Assembly (NCBI GenBank): GCA_964591105.1
Contig: CAZPZR010000003.1
Span: forward strand, 1-63,390
DNA length: 63,390 bases
Reading direction: 5' to 3'
Source: CAZPZR01 sp964591105
GTDB taxonomy: Bacteria > Bacillota > Clostridia > Lachnospirales > Lachnospiraceae
Position 1 is the stretch's first letter, and each line of letters starts with the position of its first letter. Made by a program: the position numbers and the translations under genes. Positions 33,880 through 43,823 of the stretch are shown in pieces. The notes under the pieces were generated by a model that searched no databases, was not told where the DNA came from, and was given only the letters and a program-made list of their open reading frames with translations.

Positions 33880-36800
33880 ATGCCTTTACAATTTATATTT
33901 GGACCATCTGGTTCAGGAAAATCACATTATCTTTATCATCATGTAATTGATGAGTCTAGGAAACATCCAGAACAGAATTACATTGTACTTGTGCCAGAGC
34001 AGTTTACGATGCAGACGCAGAAGGACCTTGTAATGATGCATCCCAACCATGGAATTATGAATATTGACGTCTTGAGTTTCGGACGTTTGGCTTATCGTGT
34101 CTTTGAAGAGACGGGTGGTGAGCAGCTTCCTGTTTTGGATGATGAAGGGAAAAACTTGATTCTCCGCAAGATTGCCGGAGACTACGAAGAAGAACTGAAA
34201 GTTCTAAAGGGAAACATAAGAAAGCTTGGATATATCAGTGAAGTGAAATCTGTGATTTCAGAATTTACTCAGTATGATATTGGAGAAGAAGAACTGGAAC
34301 GTGTGATGGAACACGTGGGGGAACAGTCAAAATTATATTATAAGCTGAGGGATATCCAGATTCTGTATCGTGGGTTTACAAACTATCTTTCACAGAAATA
34401 TATTACTAAAGAAGAATTGCTGGATGTCTTGAGCCGCGCAGTTCCAAAGTCCGAACTTTTGAAAAATACAACCATTGTGTTAGATGGATTTACAGGATTT
34501 ACACCGGTTCAAGAACGACTGATTGCTGAACTTTTAAAAAGATGTCAGAAAGTGATCGTGACAGTGACGATGGACGAGCGGGAGAATCCATTTCTTTATC
34601 GTCATCCATATCAACTGTTTGCACTGAGTAAACAAATGGTAACAGCGCTTGTTCAAGTGGCAAAAGATGTGGGAGAGACTGTGGAAGATCCGAAGTATCT
34701 GTATGAACAGCCAGTGTATCGTTTCCGGGAGAATAAGGCACTTGCATTTTTAGAACGAAATCTATTCCGCTACAATTCCGAAGTTTTTGAAGAAGAACAG
34801 GATAAAATGCAGATTTTTACGGCACGAAATCCGAAAGAAGAGGCACTTCTGACTGCGGGTGAGATTCGGGCACTTGTGAGAAAGCAAAAGCTTCGTTACC
34901 GAGAAATTGGGGTAATCGTCAGTGATATGGACACATATGGGGATTACTTGGAGCAGGCATTCCACACCTATGAGATACCGGTGTTTATGGATCATAAGAG
35001 AAGCATTTTGTTAAATCCATTTGTGGAATATATTCGAAGTCTTTTGAATATGGCAGAACAAAACTTTAGTTATGAAAGTGTTTTCCGCTTTTTACGAACA
35101 AATTTATCCGGATTTACCCATGATGAAGTGGATAAGTTAGAGAATTATGTTATCGGAATGGGGATAAAAGGGTACAAAAAGTGGCAGGAGCGTTGGATTC
35201 GTCGTCTGAATGATATGAAAGAGGATGAACTGGCAGAGATGAACCATTTGCGTGTGCTTTTAGTGGAAAAAATAGATCCATTGATGTTTGTGCTCAAACA
35301 ACGAAAAAAAACTGTGAAAGATATTACGGTTGCAGTTTATGAGTTTATGGTTCAAGAAGAACTGCAGCTAAAACTTACCAAACAGGAAGAACAGTTTCAG
35401 GAAAAGGGTGAGTTGGCGTTATCGAAAGAATATGCGCAAGTTTACCGTATCATGATAGAACTCTTTGATAAACTTGTAAGCCTGTTGGGAGACGAACCAG
35501 TAGGATTAAATGAATATTGTAAACTCCTAGATGCAGGATTGGAAGAAGCACGAGTTGGTGTCATTCCACCGGGGATTGATCAAGTCGTGGTAGGTGACGT
35601 GGAACGTACACGTCTGAAGGATATCAAGGCGTTGTTTTTTGTGGGAGCAAATGATGCATTTCTTCCGGGAAATTTACTGCGAACAGGGTTGCTTACAGAG
35701 CGTGACCGTGAAAAGTTCCACCACGAAAAGCTGGTACTTGCACCTGGAGGAAAAGAAAGAGCATATGTGCAGAAGTTCTATCTGTACATGAATTTAACCA
35801 AACCATCAGAGCAACTGCGAATTTCATACAGTAAGGTATCTGCAGATGGGAAAACCATGCGTCCAGCATACTTGGTACAGGAATTAGAGCGTCTGTATCC
35901 GAAACTTTCTGTGCAGGAAGGAGAAGACTTGTTACTTGCACAGAAAGAACTTACAGGAAAACTTGGGGTGGACTATTTTATACAGGGACTGCGCCAAGAA
36001 TCGGCAGGAACAGACCCCGTATGGAATGAATTATATAGTTGGTATCTGAAGCATCCAGATTGGAAGGGGAAAATGGAACAACTGCTGCAGGCAGGATTCT
36101 ATCAGCGACCAATGGATGGAATGTCGAAGGCAGTTGCAAAAGAATTGTATGGAGAAAATTTCGAAACCAGTATCACACGTATGGAAAAATTTTCTTCCTG
36201 CGCGTTTGCACATTTTCTCACCTACGGTTTGCGGTTGAAAGAACGACAGGAATACGAATTTGAGGCTTTAGACCTTGGGAATGTCTGCCATCGAGCGCTG
36301 GAGTGTTACTCAGAAAAACTTCAGAAAATGAAATTGTCCTGGACGGAAATTCCGAAAGAGACACAGCAACAATATATTGCGGAAAGTGTGGAAAGAGCCA
36401 TTGTGGATTATGGAAACTCTGTACTCTATAGTTCGGCGAGAAATGAAGCGACGATTACGCGAATGAAGCAACTTTTGGAACGTACAGTCTGGGCACTGAC
36501 GCATCAACTGATGCGCGGAGATTTTCAGCCGTTGGAGTATGAACTTCGCTTTCAGGGAGGAAAGATTGACCGAGTAGATGTATGTGAAGATGGAGAGAAA
36601 CTCTATGTCAAAGTGATGGATTATAAGACGGGAAGCAAAAAGTTTGATGTAGTTGCACTGTATTATGGATTGCAGCTGCAGTTGATGGTGTACATCAATG
36701 CGGCAGTTGAGCTGGAACAGAAAAAATATCCAAAACATGAGATTATTCCAGCGGGTGTATTTTACTATCGCATTCAGGATCCGTATATTGATAAAGTTTC

Positions 36801-37224
36801 GGAGGAAAAGATTGAGGATGAACTTTTGAAGGAACTTTGCCTGGATGGAATGATTAACCTGAAAGATGAAACACTTCAACATTTAGAACACAAAAATGAA
36901 GGAGATTCCTTGGCGATTCCGGTGAAATATAATAAAAACGGCAGTCTTTCTAAGAGTTCAAAAGCGGTATCAGAAGAAAACTTTCAGCTGATGATGCGAC
37001 ATGCTATGAAAAAGGTTGCAAATATTCGGGAAGAAATTTTACAGGGTGAGACAACGCCTGTGCCGTATCGAAAAGGACAGGAAACAGGATGTGATTATTG
37101 CAAATATCGTCATATTTGTGGGTTTGATCTTAAAATTCCAGGGTATGAGTACCAGGAAATTCAAAAAATGAGCCAGGAAGAAGCGTTTGCAAAAATGCAG
37201 GCTTATGTGGAAAAGGAGGTGTAG
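33880..37224 (+). CDS. addB: ATP-dependent helicase/nuclease subunit B
   Basis: This 1114-aa subunit has a Walker A motif GPSGSGKS (8-15), a UvrD-like body and a C-terminal RecB-type nuclease domain (IDRVDVCEDG, VMDYKTG). The iron-sulphur cluster cysteines are Cys774, Cys1071, Cys1074 and Cys1080, the AddB arrangement. With AddA it processes double-strand breaks and recognises Chi. The gene is three bases before addA's start codon. Confidence 0.95.
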   Translation: MPLQFIFGPSGSGKSHYLYHHVIDESRKHPEQNYIVLVPEQFTMQTQKDLVMMHPNHGIMNIDVLSFGRLAYRVFEETGGEQLPVLDDEGKNLILRKIAGDYEEELKVLKGNIRKLGYISEVKSVISEFTQYDIGEEELERVMEHVGEQSKLYYKLRDIQILYRGFTNYLSQKYITKEELLDVLSRAVPKSELLKNTTIVLDGFTGFTPVQERLIAELLKRCQKVIVTVTMDERENPFLYRHPYQLFALSKQMVTALVQVAKDVGETVEDPKYLYEQPVYRFRENKALAFLERNLFRYNSEVFEEEQDKMQIFTARNPKEEALLTAGEIRALVRKQKLRYREIGVIVSDMDTYGDYLEQAFHTYEIPVFMDHKRSILLNPFVEYIRSLLNMAEQNFSYESVFRFLRTNLSGFTHDEVDKLENYVIGMGIKGYKKWQERWIRRLNDMKEDELAEMNHLRVLLVEKIDPLMFVLKQRKKTVKDITVAVYEFMVQEELQLKLTKQEEQFQEKGELALSKEYAQVYRIMIELFDKLVSLLGDEPVGLNEYCKLLDAGLEEARVGVIPPGIDQVVVGDVERTRLKDIKALFFVGANDAFLPGNLLRTGLLTERDREKFHHEKLVLAPGGKERAYVQKFYLYMNLTKPSEQLRISYSKVSADGKTMRPAYLVQELERLYPKLSVQEGEDLLLAQKELTGKLGVDYFIQGLRQESAGTDPVWNELYSWYLKHPDWKGKMEQLLQAGFYQRPMDGMSKAVAKELYGENFETSITRMEKFSSCAFAHFLTYGLRLKERQEYEFEALDLGNVCHRALECYSEKLQKMKLSWTEIPKETQQQYIAESVERAIVDYGNSVLYSSARNEATITRMKQLLERTVWALTHQLMRGDFQPLEYELRFQGGKIDRVDVCEDGEKLYVKVMDYKTGSKKFDVVALYYGLQLQLMVYINAAVELEQKKYPKHEIIPAGVFYYRIQDPYIDKVSEEKIEDELLKELCLDGMINLKDETLQHLEHKNEGDSLAIPVKYNKNGSLSKSSKAVSEENFQLMMRHAMKKVANIREEILQGETTPVPYRKGQETGCDYCKYRHICGFDLKIPGYEYQEIQKMSQEEAFAKMQAYVEKEV

Positions 37225-37227
37225 CAA

Positions 37228-40200
37228 ATGGGCGTAATGTGGACAGAAGAACAGCAGAAGGTAATTGAATTGCGCAACCGCAACATATTAGTTTCGGCGG
37301 CAGCAGGTTCGGGGAAGACAGCGGTACTTGTTGAGAGAATTATTAAAATGCTGACGGACGAAAAGCATCCGATCGATGTGGATCGTTTGTTGATTGTGAC
37401 ATTTACCGAAGCAGCGGCGATGGAAATGAAAGAGAGAATCCGTAGTGCAATCGAAAAGAAACTGACCGAAGATCCGGAAAACGAACATTTGCTGCAGCAG
37501 GCGACCTTAATACACAATGCACAGATTACGACCATTCATAGTTTTTGCCTTTCTGTGATTCGAGACCATTTCCATGCTATTCATTTGGATCCAGGGTTTC
37601 GAATTGGAGAAGAAGGTGAGTTAAAACTTTTACAACATGATGTGTTAGGAGAAATTCTGGAAGAAAAGTATGCAAGTGGCGAGGAGCAATTTTTGGACTT
37701 TGCGACAGCATATGCTGGTAAAAAAGGAGATAAGAATCTGGAAGAATGGATTTTGAAAATTTACGAATTTTCCAGAAGTTATCCTAATCCGGAGGAATGG
37801 CTGAAATCCTGTGAGGACGCGTACAATCCGGAAACGGTGGAGAAACTGGAAAACAGCCATTTTATGCAGTTTGTGATGAGCAATGCGAAACGTTATTTTC
37901 AAGATGCAAAGCAGATGCTGAATCAGGGAATGCAAATTTGTCTTGAGGAAGATGGACCAGCAGTATATGAGACAACGTTATTATCGGATATGACGGTGAT
38001 TGAAACATTGGAGAGGGCAACTTCATTTCAAGAATTGAACGAAAAAGTTCAAGAGGTTCATTGGGTGCGCCTTGCATCGAATCGAGATAAAACGGTGTCG
38101 GAAGAAAAAAGTCAGGCCGTAAAAATGATTCGTGAAGAAATCAAAGATATTGTAAAGAGTCTGAAGAATCAGTACTTTTACCAGAGTGTGGACGGGATGC
38201 TTGAGGATTTGCAGCTTTGTAGACCGGCAATCCACGAACTGCTTGTGTTAGTGCGAGAATTTGCAAATCGATTTGAAGAAAAGAAACGTAATCAGAATAT
38301 GATTGATTTTTCAGATATGGAACAGTATGCACTGCGAATTCTCACGGAAGAATGTGAAGGACAATTGGTGCCATCCGTTATTGCGAAAGAATATCAGCAG
38401 CATTTCTATGAGATTATGATTGATGAATATCAAGACAGTAATATGATTCAGGAAACCATACTTACGAGTATCTCGAAAATGGAAGAAGGAATCTATAACA
38501 TTTTTATGGTAGGAGATGTAAAGCAGAGTATTTATCGCTTTCGATTATCCAGACCAGAATTGTTCGTGGAAAAATTTGACACCTATTCTTTGGAAAATGG
38601 GAAAAAACAGCGAATTGACCTACATAAAAACTTTCGAAGCAGGTGGGAAGTACTTGAAAGTGCTAACTTTATTTTCCGTCAGATCATGACGAAAAAACTT
38701 GGTGGAATTGATTATAATGTAAAAGCAGAATTAAATGTTGGAGCTTCCTATCCTCAGGGGAAAGGCTTTGAAACGGAAGTGCTTGTGATTGATACGAAGC
38801 AAGAACTGGCAGATAGAGAACATGTTGATAGTGTCGCAAGTCGAGAATTAGAAGCACGAGCAGTTGCAACGAGAATTCATGAGCTCATAGAACATCAGCT
38901 GGTAACGGATAAGAAGACTGGGGAACTTCGACCGGCGAAATATTCTGATATTGTAATTTTGACGCGAAGCGTTCGAGGATTTGCAGATGTCTACACGGAA
39001 GTATTGAACCGTGAAGGAATTCCAGCTTATGCCAGCACAAGGGAGGGGTATTTCTCTGCACAGGAAGTTGGTGTGATTTTATCGTATTTGAGAGTTTTGG
39101 ACAACCGAAGACAAGACATACCACTGGTAGCAGTTTTGACATCGCCAATCGGGCAAATGACAGAAAATGAGTTGGCAATGATACGCAGCGAATTCAGGGA
39201 ACAATCTTTTTATGAGGCAGTGGAAAAGTATCGAATAGACGGAAAAGAGTGTTCGGTGCGAGAAAAACTAGGACGTTGTATGCAGACCATGGACAGGATT
39301 CGGGAAATCGTACCATATACGCCAATGCATGAGCTATTGTTGCATATATTAGAAGAAACTGGCTATGGAGATTATGCAGCGGCAATGCCTGGAGGAGAGC
39401 AAAGACGAGCAAATCTGGATATGCTGGTTGAAAAAGCAAGAAGTTTTGAAGCGACGAGTTATAAAGGTCTTTTTCATTTTGTACGCTACATCGAACAGTT
39501 GCAAAAATATGATGTAGACTATGGAGAAGCCAGTATTGAAGATGAACATGCCAATACAGTGCGTGTAATGACCATTCATAAGAGTAAAGGATTGGAATTC
39601 CCAATTGTATTTGTCACAGGGATGGGAAAACGCTTCAATATGCAGGATGCAAGAAGTGCACTGGTGCTCCATGCAGGACTTGGTATTGGATTGGATGCCA
39701 TGAATCAAAAATTACGCACAAAGAGTCCAAGTATTGTGAAAAAAGCGATTCAGAAAGAAGAAGTGCTGGATACATTAGGCGAAGAACTGCGTGTGCTGTA
39801 CGTGGCATTAACTCGTGCGAAAGAGAAAATGATTATTACAGGGACGGTTTCGAATCTGGAAAAGAAGTTGCTAGAAACAGAGCAGGTAAAAAGACAAGTA
39901 GGAAATACACTTCCTTTTGGAACTTTGAGTACGGCAACAACGTATATGGATTGGCTGCTGCCTGCTTTGGCTCGATTGCCAGAAGTCGTACCATTGAAAG
40001 TTTCTTACATGGGAATTGAGGAGATTGTCAGCAAAGAACTGCAGAAAAAGATGGAAAAAAGCTTGGAAAAGGCGATGTTCGAACAGTGGGATATAGAAAG
40101 AATCTACGATGAAGCAACAAAGACCCAACTGGAAGAACAGTTAGAGTATCACTATCCTTATCATGCGGAACAGACGAGAAAGCTGAAATTTTCTGTATCA

Positions 40201-40833
40201 GAACTGAAAAAACGAGTGCATACCATGGAAATGGCCGAAGAGGAACTTGGAGAAGAGCTTTACGAAGAACCAGAAATGGTACCGTTACTTCCGAAGTTTA
40301 TGCAGGAAGAGGAAGAACTTACGGGCGCACTGCGCGGAACTGCATATCATCGTGTGATGGAATTACTTGATTTTGCGAAGGACTACGAGGAAAAGAGTTT
40401 GCGAGAGACATTAAAAGAATTCCAAAAAGAGGGGAAAATCGCAAAAGATGCCGTAGATTGTATGCGAATCAAAGACATTCAGAGATTCTTGGATAGTTCG
40501 GTCGGACAACGCATGCGAATATGTGCGCAAAAAAACAAGCTATGGAAAGAACAGCCATTTGTCTTAGGGGTAGATGCAAAAGAAATATATTCGGAAGAAG
40601 AATCTGACGAGCAGATTCTAGTGCAGGGAATCATAGATGTGTACTTCGAAGAAGAGGATGGACTGGTGGTGTTAGACTACAAGACAGACAAAGTACGAAG
40701 CGCAACCGAATTGGTGGAACGATACCATGCACAATTAGAGTACTATGCAAAAGCACTGGAGCAGGTGCTTGGAAAAAAAGTAAAAGAAAAGATCATTTAT
40801 TCCTTTACATTACGAAAAGAAATCTATGTATAA
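37228..40833 (+). CDS. addA: ATP-dependent helicase/nuclease subunit A
   Basis: This 1201-aa subunit has a UvrD-type helicase (Walker A AAAGSGKT at 24-31, DEYQDSN, VGDVKQSIYRFR, MTIHKSKGLEFP, LYVALTRAKEKM) and a C-terminal nuclease with GTAYHRVMEL, Asp1137 and DYK (Asp1150, Lys1152). It forms the AddAB complex for double-strand break repair. AAAGGAGG precedes ATG37228. A strong terminator follows directly. Confidence 0.96.
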   Translation: MGVMWTEEQQKVIELRNRNILVSAAAGSGKTAVLVERIIKMLTDEKHPIDVDRLLIVTFTEAAAMEMKERIRSAIEKKLTEDPENEHLLQQATLIHNAQITTIHSFCLSVIRDHFHAIHLDPGFRIGEEGELKLLQHDVLGEILEEKYASGEEQFLDFATAYAGKKGDKNLEEWILKIYEFSRSYPNPEEWLKSCEDAYNPETVEKLENSHFMQFVMSNAKRYFQDAKQMLNQGMQICLEEDGPAVYETTLLSDMTVIETLERATSFQELNEKVQEVHWVRLASNRDKTVSEEKSQAVKMIREEIKDIVKSLKNQYFYQSVDGMLEDLQLCRPAIHELLVLVREFANRFEEKKRNQNMIDFSDMEQYALRILTEECEGQLVPSVIAKEYQQHFYEIMIDEYQDSNMIQETILTSISKMEEGIYNIFMVGDVKQSIYRFRLSRPELFVEKFDTYSLENGKKQRIDLHKNFRSRWEVLESANFIFRQIMTKKLGGIDYNVKAELNVGASYPQGKGFETEVLVIDTKQELADREHVDSVASRELEARAVATRIHELIEHQLVTDKKTGELRPAKYSDIVILTRSVRGFADVYTEVLNREGIPAYASTREGYFSAQEVGVILSYLRVLDNRRQDIPLVAVLTSPIGQMTENELAMIRSEFREQSFYEAVEKYRIDGKECSVREKLGRCMQTMDRIREIVPYTPMHELLLHILEETGYGDYAAAMPGGEQRRANLDMLVEKARSFEATSYKGLFHFVRYIEQLQKYDVDYGEASIEDEHANTVRVMTIHKSKGLEFPIVFVTGMGKRFNMQDARSALVLHAGLGIGLDAMNQKLRTKSPSIVKKAIQKEEVLDTLGEELRVLYVALTRAKEKMIITGTVSNLEKKLLETEQVKRQVGNTLPFGTLSTATTYMDWLLPALARLPEVVPLKVSYMGIEEIVSKELQKKMEKSLEKAMFEQWDIERIYDEATKTQLEEQLEYHYPYHAEQTRKLKFSVSELKKRVHTMEMAEEELGEELYEEPEMVPLLPKFMQEEEELTGALRGTAYHRVMELLDFAKDYEEKSLRETLKEFQKEGKIAKDAVDCMRIKDIQRFLDSSVGQRMRICAQKNKLWKEQPFVLGVDAKEIYSEEESDEQILVQGIIDVYFEEEDGLVVLDYKTDKVRSATELVERYHAQLEYYAKALEQVLGKKVKEKIIYSFTLRKEIYV

Positions 40834-40884
40834 AAGAGAAAGAGATAAACACAGGAAAAGCTAGTGTTTATCTCTTTCTCTTTT
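40832..40884 (+). terminator. Strong intrinsic terminator after addA
   Basis: A perfect 21-bp stem from AAAAGAGAAAGAGATAAACAC and its complement, with an 11-base loop and T4 end, starts at the addA stop codon. Confidence 0.88.
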
Positions 40885-40916
40885 GGGCAATACTCTGATA
40901 AAAAGAAAGGGGTAGC

Positions 40917-41123
40917 ATGATGGCAAAAAAAGAAAAATCAATCCGATTAGAGGAATTGTCACAAGAAGAAAAGATGAAATATGAGATCGCAGAAGAACTT
41001 GGCCTTCTGGACCGGGTGTTGACGGAAGGGTGGAAATCACTGTCCTCCAAAGAGACGGGACGAATTGGTGGAATTCTTGCCAGAAGAAAACGGAAGGAAA
41101 ACAGCAAAGCACAAAGAAATTAA
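40917..41123 (+). CDS. Small acid-soluble spore protein, alpha/beta type
   Basis: This 68-aa basic protein fits the SASP alpha/beta family: a GPR-protease-like site in KYEIAEELGL and a C-terminal run KETGRIGGILARRKR. These proteins coat and protect DNA in spores, so the organism probably sporulates. It is a clostridial variant, shorter in its middle and richer in Arg/Lys at the end. AAAGGGG lies before ATG40917 or ATG40920. It sits directly after addA, behind a terminator. A sporulation promoter could not be identified with confidence. Confidence 0.75.
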   Translation: MMAKKEKSIRLEELSQEEKMKYEIAEELGLLDRVLTEGWKSLSSKETGRIGGILARRKRKENSKAQRN

Positions 41124-41156
41124 ATTTGAATTGACAAAAATATTTGAGAATAGGAA

Positions 41157-41185
41157 TTGCAAAGGAAAATCCGTTTTGCTATAAT
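41157..41185 (+). promoter_or_regulatory. Sigma-A promoter of the TagA-like gene
   Basis: TTGCAA (41157-41162), 17 bases and TATAAT (41180-41185) with TGC before it form a strong extended -10 promoter. A second TTGACA lies at 41131. Confidence 0.75.
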
Positions 41186-41217
41186 CGTAACGCAAAGTAG
41201 GAAGTAGCAGGTGCGGA

Positions 41218-41889
41218 ATGGATAGTAAGATAGAAGTATTAAATATAAAGATAAATTTGTGCACTGCCAAAGAAGCAATGAAAAAAGCAGTGGATTATAT
41301 GAAGTCAGATTTGATTAGTGTTATCGAATTTGTAACACCAAATAGTATAATGGCGTTGGATGAAAATGACGAGCTGAAGTCCCAGATGGATCAATTCGAG
41401 CTTATACTTGCTGGCGAGAAGGCACTTTTCGATGTGCTGGGAGTGAAAGATGCGAATTTGGTAAAAGAAGTGGAGGAACGTCGCTTTCTGAAGTTGTTTT
41501 TTCAATATTTGCACAAGCAGTATAAGAGAGTGTATCTGCTGGTAGAAGCAGAAAAAGATGCAGAGAATATTTACGAACATTTTTCGAAATTATATCGTGG
41601 AATCGAAATCGTAGGAATAGCGAAAGTTGCAGCTGCAAATCGTGCAGATATGATGCTTGTGAATGCAATCAATGGAAGTGAAGTAGATTGCATCCTCTCC
41701 ACATTATCGACTCCGCTACAGGAAGATTTTGTTACAAAGAATAAAAACTTGATGAATGCAAGGGTGTGGCTTGGACTTGGGAAAAGTATGTTGGACTTTG
41801 AAGAGGAAGAGACGGCCAAAAGAAAACTTGCAAAATATCTGATGAAGAAAATTTTGAAAAAAGAGATAGAAAAACAAAAAAGAAGTTGA
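41218..41889 (+). CDS. Divergent WecG/TagA/CpsF family protein
   Basis: This 223-aa protein aligns along its length with TagA-type glycosyltransferases (VTPNSIMAL, RVYLLVEAEKD, TPLQEDFVTKNKNLM, GLGKSMLDF). The catalytic Asp of the usual PDG motif is absent: the matching stretch is Ala-Gly-Glu at 65-67. The arginine segment after it is also changed. It may therefore lack the normal ManNAc-transferase activity. There is no membrane segment; the lysine-rich tail may attach it to the membrane. It has its own promoter and terminator. Confidence 0.75.
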   Translation: MDSKIEVLNIKINLCTAKEAMKKAVDYMKSDLISVIEFVTPNSIMALDENDELKSQMDQFELILAGEKALFDVLGVKDANLVKEVEERRFLKLFFQYLHKQYKRVYLLVEAEKDAENIYEHFSKLYRGIEIVGIAKVAAANRADMMLVNAINGSEVDCILSTLSTPLQEDFVTKNKNLMNARVWLGLGKSMLDFEEEETAKRKLAKYLMKKILKKEIEKQKRS

Positions 41890-41928
41890 GGAAATTAACA
41901 AAAAGCATTAATTTCCTCTTTTTTTTTT
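41888..41928 (+). terminator. Intrinsic terminator
   Basis: The stem GAGGAAATTAA/TTAATTTCCTC is followed by a T tract of ten bases and starts at the stop codon of the TagA-like gene. Confidence 0.92.
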
Positions 41929-42031
41929 GGACAAAATGTATTAATATAAAGTACGAACTATGCAAAATTACAAAATATTGGAGCCCAATGTTGTGTAAAA
42001 TGCATATTGAGATGAGTGGAGGAGATAGAAT

Positions 42032-43120
42032 ATGATATCTAATCAAATACTTCAGAATACAATTGAAGGATTGAAGGGAATTACGAAATTTGATTTCTGT
42101 GTCATGGACACAGATGGGAAGACTCTGGCTAGTACATTTTCAGACCATGAGAATTATGAAAAAGAGGTAATATCCTTCGTAGCATCACAGGCAGACAGCC
42201 AGATTGTACAGGGATATCAATTCTTTAAGATATTTGATGAACATCAGCTAGAATATATCCTTATGGTCAACGGCGGTGGAGAAGATGTGTATACTATCGG
42301 AAAGATCGCTGTGTTCCAGATTCAGAACCTGTTGATCGCTTACAAAGAGCGATTTGATAAAGACAACTTTATCAAGAATCTGTTATTGGATAATCTGCTG
42401 TTAGTGGACATCTATAATCGTGCCAAAAAATTACATATTGACACAGAGAGAAGACGTGTTATCTTTATTATTGAAACAAAGCATGAAAAAGACAGCAATG
42501 CATTAGAGAATGTTCGAGCACTTCTGAGCAGCAAATCTAAAGATTTTGTGACAGCAGTAGATGAGAAGAACATTATCATAGTGAAAGAACTGGAAGTGAA
42601 TGACGGTCATGCAGAGTTAGAAAAAGCAGCACAGACATATTACACACTTCTTGAAGAAGATGGAGAAGAAGATGTCTTGATTGCTTATGGAACAGTCGTT
42701 AGTGATATCAAGGAAGTGTCAAAGTCATACAAGGAAGCAAAGCTTGCACTTGACGTTGGAAAGATATTCTTCAGTGAAAAGAATATCATTGCGTTCAGTG
42801 GTCTCGGAATTGGCCGATTGATTTACCAGCTTCCAATTCCACTTTGTAAGATGTTCATTCGTGAGATTTTTGAGGGGAAATCACCGGATGATTTTGACGA
42901 GGAGACATTAACCACAATCAATAAGTTTTTTGAGAATAATCTGAATGTCTCAGAAACATCCAGACAGCTGTATATTCACCGTAACACACTGGTGTATCGT
43001 CTGGATAAACTGCAGAAGAGTACAGGACTGGATCTTCGCGTTTTTGAGGATGCGATCACATTTAAGATTGCCCTCATGGTTGTGAAGTACATGAAGTACA
43101 TGGAGTCATTGGAGTATTAA
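42032..43120 (+). CDS. PucR/CdaR-type transcriptional regulator
   Basis: This 362-aa protein has an N-terminal ligand-binding part (about 1-130, KFDFCVMDTDGKTLAS), a GGDEF-like middle typical of the CdaR group and a C-terminal HTH_30 domain (about 295-355) with NVSETSRQLYIHRNTLVYRL. GGAGGAGA precedes the ATG. It is followed by ftsE after 16 bases, so it is probably co-transcribed with ftsEX. The ligand and targets are unknown. Confidence 0.85.
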   Translation: MISNQILQNTIEGLKGITKFDFCVMDTDGKTLASTFSDHENYEKEVISFVASQADSQIVQGYQFFKIFDEHQLEYILMVNGGGEDVYTIGKIAVFQIQNLLIAYKERFDKDNFIKNLLLDNLLLVDIYNRAKKLHIDTERRRVIFIIETKHEKDSNALENVRALLSSKSKDFVTAVDEKNIIIVKELEVNDGHAELEKAAQTYYTLLEEDGEEDVLIAYGTVVSDIKEVSKSYKEAKLALDVGKIFFSEKNIIAFSGLGIGRLIYQLPIPLCKMFIREIFEGKSPDDFDEETLTTINKFFENNLNVSETSRQLYIHRNTLVYRLDKLQKSTGLDLRVFEDAITFKIALMVVKYMKYMESLEY

Positions 43121-43136
43121 TAATTAGGAGGATCTT

Positions 43137-43823
43137 ATGATTGAATTAAGAGACGTAAGAAAAGAATACTCAAAGGGAATTGCAGCCCTGAATGGTATTA
43201 ATCTTACAATTGAGCAGGGAGAGTTTGTATTTATAGTAGGTGACAGTGGTTCTGGTAAATCTACGTTGATTCGTTTATTGATGAAAGAAGTAGAACCAAC
43301 TTCTGGTACAATCATTGTAAACGGACAGAACTTGGGAAGACTGAAACACCGCAAGATACCAATGTACAGAAGAAAAATTGGTGTCGTATTTCAGGATTTC
43401 CGCTTGTTGAAAGACCGTAATATTTATGAAAATATTGCATTTGCACAGCGAGTAACAGAGACATCTACACGTGTGATTAAGAAAAAAGTACCAGCTGCTT
43501 TGTCTTTGGTTGGACTTGCACAGAAGTATAAAGCATTTCCAAAGGAATTGTCTGGTGGAGAACAGCAGAGAGTAGCGATTGCGAGAGCGATTGTGAATGA
43601 ACCGTTGATTTTGCTTGCTGACGAACCGACAGGAAACCTTGACCCAACCAACTCATGGGAAATCATGAAGCTTTTGGAGGAAGCAAATGATCGTGGAACA
43701 ACAGTAGTTGTTGTTACACATAACCAGGAAATCGTTAACGAGATGAAGAAGCGCGTTGTTACAATGAAAAAGGGAGTTATTGTAAGCGACGAGAAAAAAG
43801 GTGGGTATAATAATGAGAATTAG
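43137..43823 (+). CDS. ftsE: Cell division ATP-binding protein FtsE
   Basis: This 228-aa ABC ATPase has Walker A GDSGSGKS (35-42), signature LSGGEQQRV, Walker B LLADEP and the H loop VVTHNQ. With FtsX it drives peptidoglycan hydrolase activation at the septum. GGAGG precedes ATG43137. It overlaps ftsX by 11 bases. Confidence 0.95.
   Translation: MIELRDVRKEYSKGIAALNGINLTIEQGEFVFIVGDSGSGKSTLIRLLMKEVEPTSGTIIVNGQNLGRLKHRKIPMYRRKIGVVFQDFRLLKDRNIYENIAFAQRVTETSTRVIKKKVPAALSLVGLAQKYKAFPKELSGGEQQRVAIARAIVNEPLILLADEPTGNLDPTNSWEIMKLLEEANDRGTTVVVVTHNQEIVNEMKKRVVTMKKGVIVSDEKKGGYNNEN

Noticed and set aside
36310..36882. 190-aa open frame antisense to addB
   Set aside because: It lies wholly within the conserved nuclease part of addB and its composition is that of a reverse-strand shadow.
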